Source: Taenia hydatigena (lineage: Eukaryota; Platyhelminthes; Cestoda; Cyclophyllidea; Taeniidae). Taken from it: a stretch of 64,000 nt of DNA. The position numbers and the translations under genes are program-made. Positions within the stretch are counted from its first letter, which is position 1, and each line of letters starts with the position of its first letter. The DNA lies in assembly GCA_036345935.2 (NCBI GenBank), contig JADWOT020000001.1, positions 434,001 to 498,000 of the forward strand, in the 5' to 3' direction. Shown piece by piece: positions 62,701 to 64,000 of this stretch. The notes below the pieces were generated by a model, which searched no databases, was not told where the DNA came from, and saw nothing but the letters and a program-made list of their open reading frames with translations.

Positions 62701-64000
62701 CACGAGGAGTATTGCTAAAAAGAACAGAGGTTACTGAATCTACCGTAAACTCACCAAATTAAAAAAATGCCTTTTAAAGTTTTAGGCGGCAACGTTAAAT
62801 TGGTTTTATTCTAATTCAAAAGGAAATAAGAGAGAAAGATAACGCTTTGAAAGTCATGAATAATCCAGTAAAAAGAGTCACGTGCAATTACTAATTTTTT
62901 ATTGTGCTTTAATATCTTCTCTCAAAAGACACTTATTGCTATATCATTCCTCTCGAAGATTTGATGTGTGTCATTACAAAATGAAACCCACTCAGAGAAC
63001 AAAACCGAGAACAATTAGGATACTATTCTACTAAGCGTTGTGATAGAAAAATTGCCTTGAACCTTTCGACTGGCTGTATGCATGTACATGAACCCAATCT
63101 AAAAACGCAAAAACAGAATTTCAGCCTTTTACTTCATGGTCGGCCTGGCGATGTGATTTCTACAATTGTTTGCTGTTCTTTTGACATGTCTTTTTTAATA
63201 AGGACAAGAAAGCCTTCATCATCAACAGCACGTAAGCCTAAAAAGTGACCCAAAATGCAAGTTTCATTGCTATTAAAGAGTCTCAAGAGACAATCAGTGC
63301 TTTCATTTAAGGCATCCTGTCTCGAGATTTCAAAGTGCTAGCTCTACTTGCCTAACTTTTAAATCACATGTCATCAAATTGCTGTGTTCACATAGGTGTG
63401 GTAATGACTTTAAGGCAAAGATATAAACGATGCATCATCTCATTCTTATCTTAAGTTACAAGTCTTTGTTCAGAATGGCATTGTCAGAATAGGACTTACC
63501 TCTCACCAAACGCTTGTCACCACTAGTTGGATACACTAAGGCGTTTTCTTGCGTATTTCTAGTGGTGTCAAACAAGCAGTGCTTGGGTCTCGGAAATGAA
63601 CGATTTTCCTTTAGTTAAGCACACTTGCTCTTATGAAAAACATAGTCTTGCGCAGGGTGGAAAGTGGATGTTTTAGAAACAACCAACGAGTTCCAAAACA
63701 AAAATCCACATCTTGCGACAAGTCAGTCAGATAATTGACAGTCTGAAATAATAATTTTGTTGCTGATGAGATAAAAGGAATTAACTGTTAGCTAGTAAAG
63801 CGTTTTGTCATCTTTAAAGATTTCCATTGCTTTTTTGGTTGGGGCAAGCATAGACCACGACAGGAAATATTTGACACGGTTATTCCCATTTTCTGAGCCG
63901 TGTGCTAGGCAAGGAAATACCACAACCCAAAAACCATATCAAACTCAATTTTAATGCAGTCATGCTAGAAGCGCGTCAGGTCTGCTTAACATTTATGCAA
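62701..64000. other. No recognised gene
   Basis: Beyond the end of block 4. The sequence after 12650 does not continue the match convincingly. Short frames only. Confidence 0.45.

Overview
The window looks like non-coding DNA from a eukaryote, probably an invertebrate. It has no open frame longer than 136 codons, no operons, no Shine-Dalgarno-led genes, and no tRNA, rRNA or CRISPR that I can recognise. It is A+T-rich, with CpG not obviously depleted and very little simple sequence. I cannot name the organism. A flatworm-like genome is one possibility, but nothing in the sequence proves it. No intact gene can be called.

The main structure is a set of old, strongly diverged direct repeats covering much of the 64 kb. 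The clearest pairs are 340-2290 with 27300-29190; 7650-12650 with 56550-62700; 34400-39030 with 51560-56050; 31700-32500 with 47400-48220; 44400-45450 with 57300-58060; and 15450-15810 with 39220-39540. Short families occur three to five times. All copies lie in the same orientation with inconsistent spacing, as expected of an ancient tandem or segmental duplication array broken up by insertions and deletions. I found these by eye, so borders are approximate.

Within and beside the repeats, the minus strand carries fragments that read as pieces of a rhodopsin-type (class A) seven-transmembrane receptor. They include TM7 exons with NPxxY at 26172-26252 and 33133-33228; a TM3-ICL2-TM4 exon with a GRY form of the DRY motif at 29521-29956; a TM6-like segment at 34080-34345; and TM1-ICL1-TM2 pieces at 61097-61312, 47160-47260 and 30906-31103. 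More degraded matches lie at 5500-5960, 7655-7876, 10356-10625, 10930-11330, 42384-42841, 44855-44940, 56600-56720, 57525-57590 and 60380-60600. In the better copies the order on the minus strand is TM1-2, TM3-4, TM5-6, TM7, with introns of about 1-3 kb. Stops, frameshifts and lost motif residues make most or all of them pseudogenes.

Region by region: 0-6 kb repeats plus one receptor relic; 6-12.7 kb the first copy of the largest duplicated block; 12.7-26 kb mostly unrecognised sequence; 26-35 kb the best receptor exons; 35-39.5 kb duplicated intron-like sequence; 39.5-44 kb mostly unrecognised, with one open TM4-TM5-like frame; 44-48 kb another receptor relic; 48-51.5 kb unrecognised; 51.5-62.7 kb second copies of two blocks placed end to end; 62.7-64 kb unrecognised.
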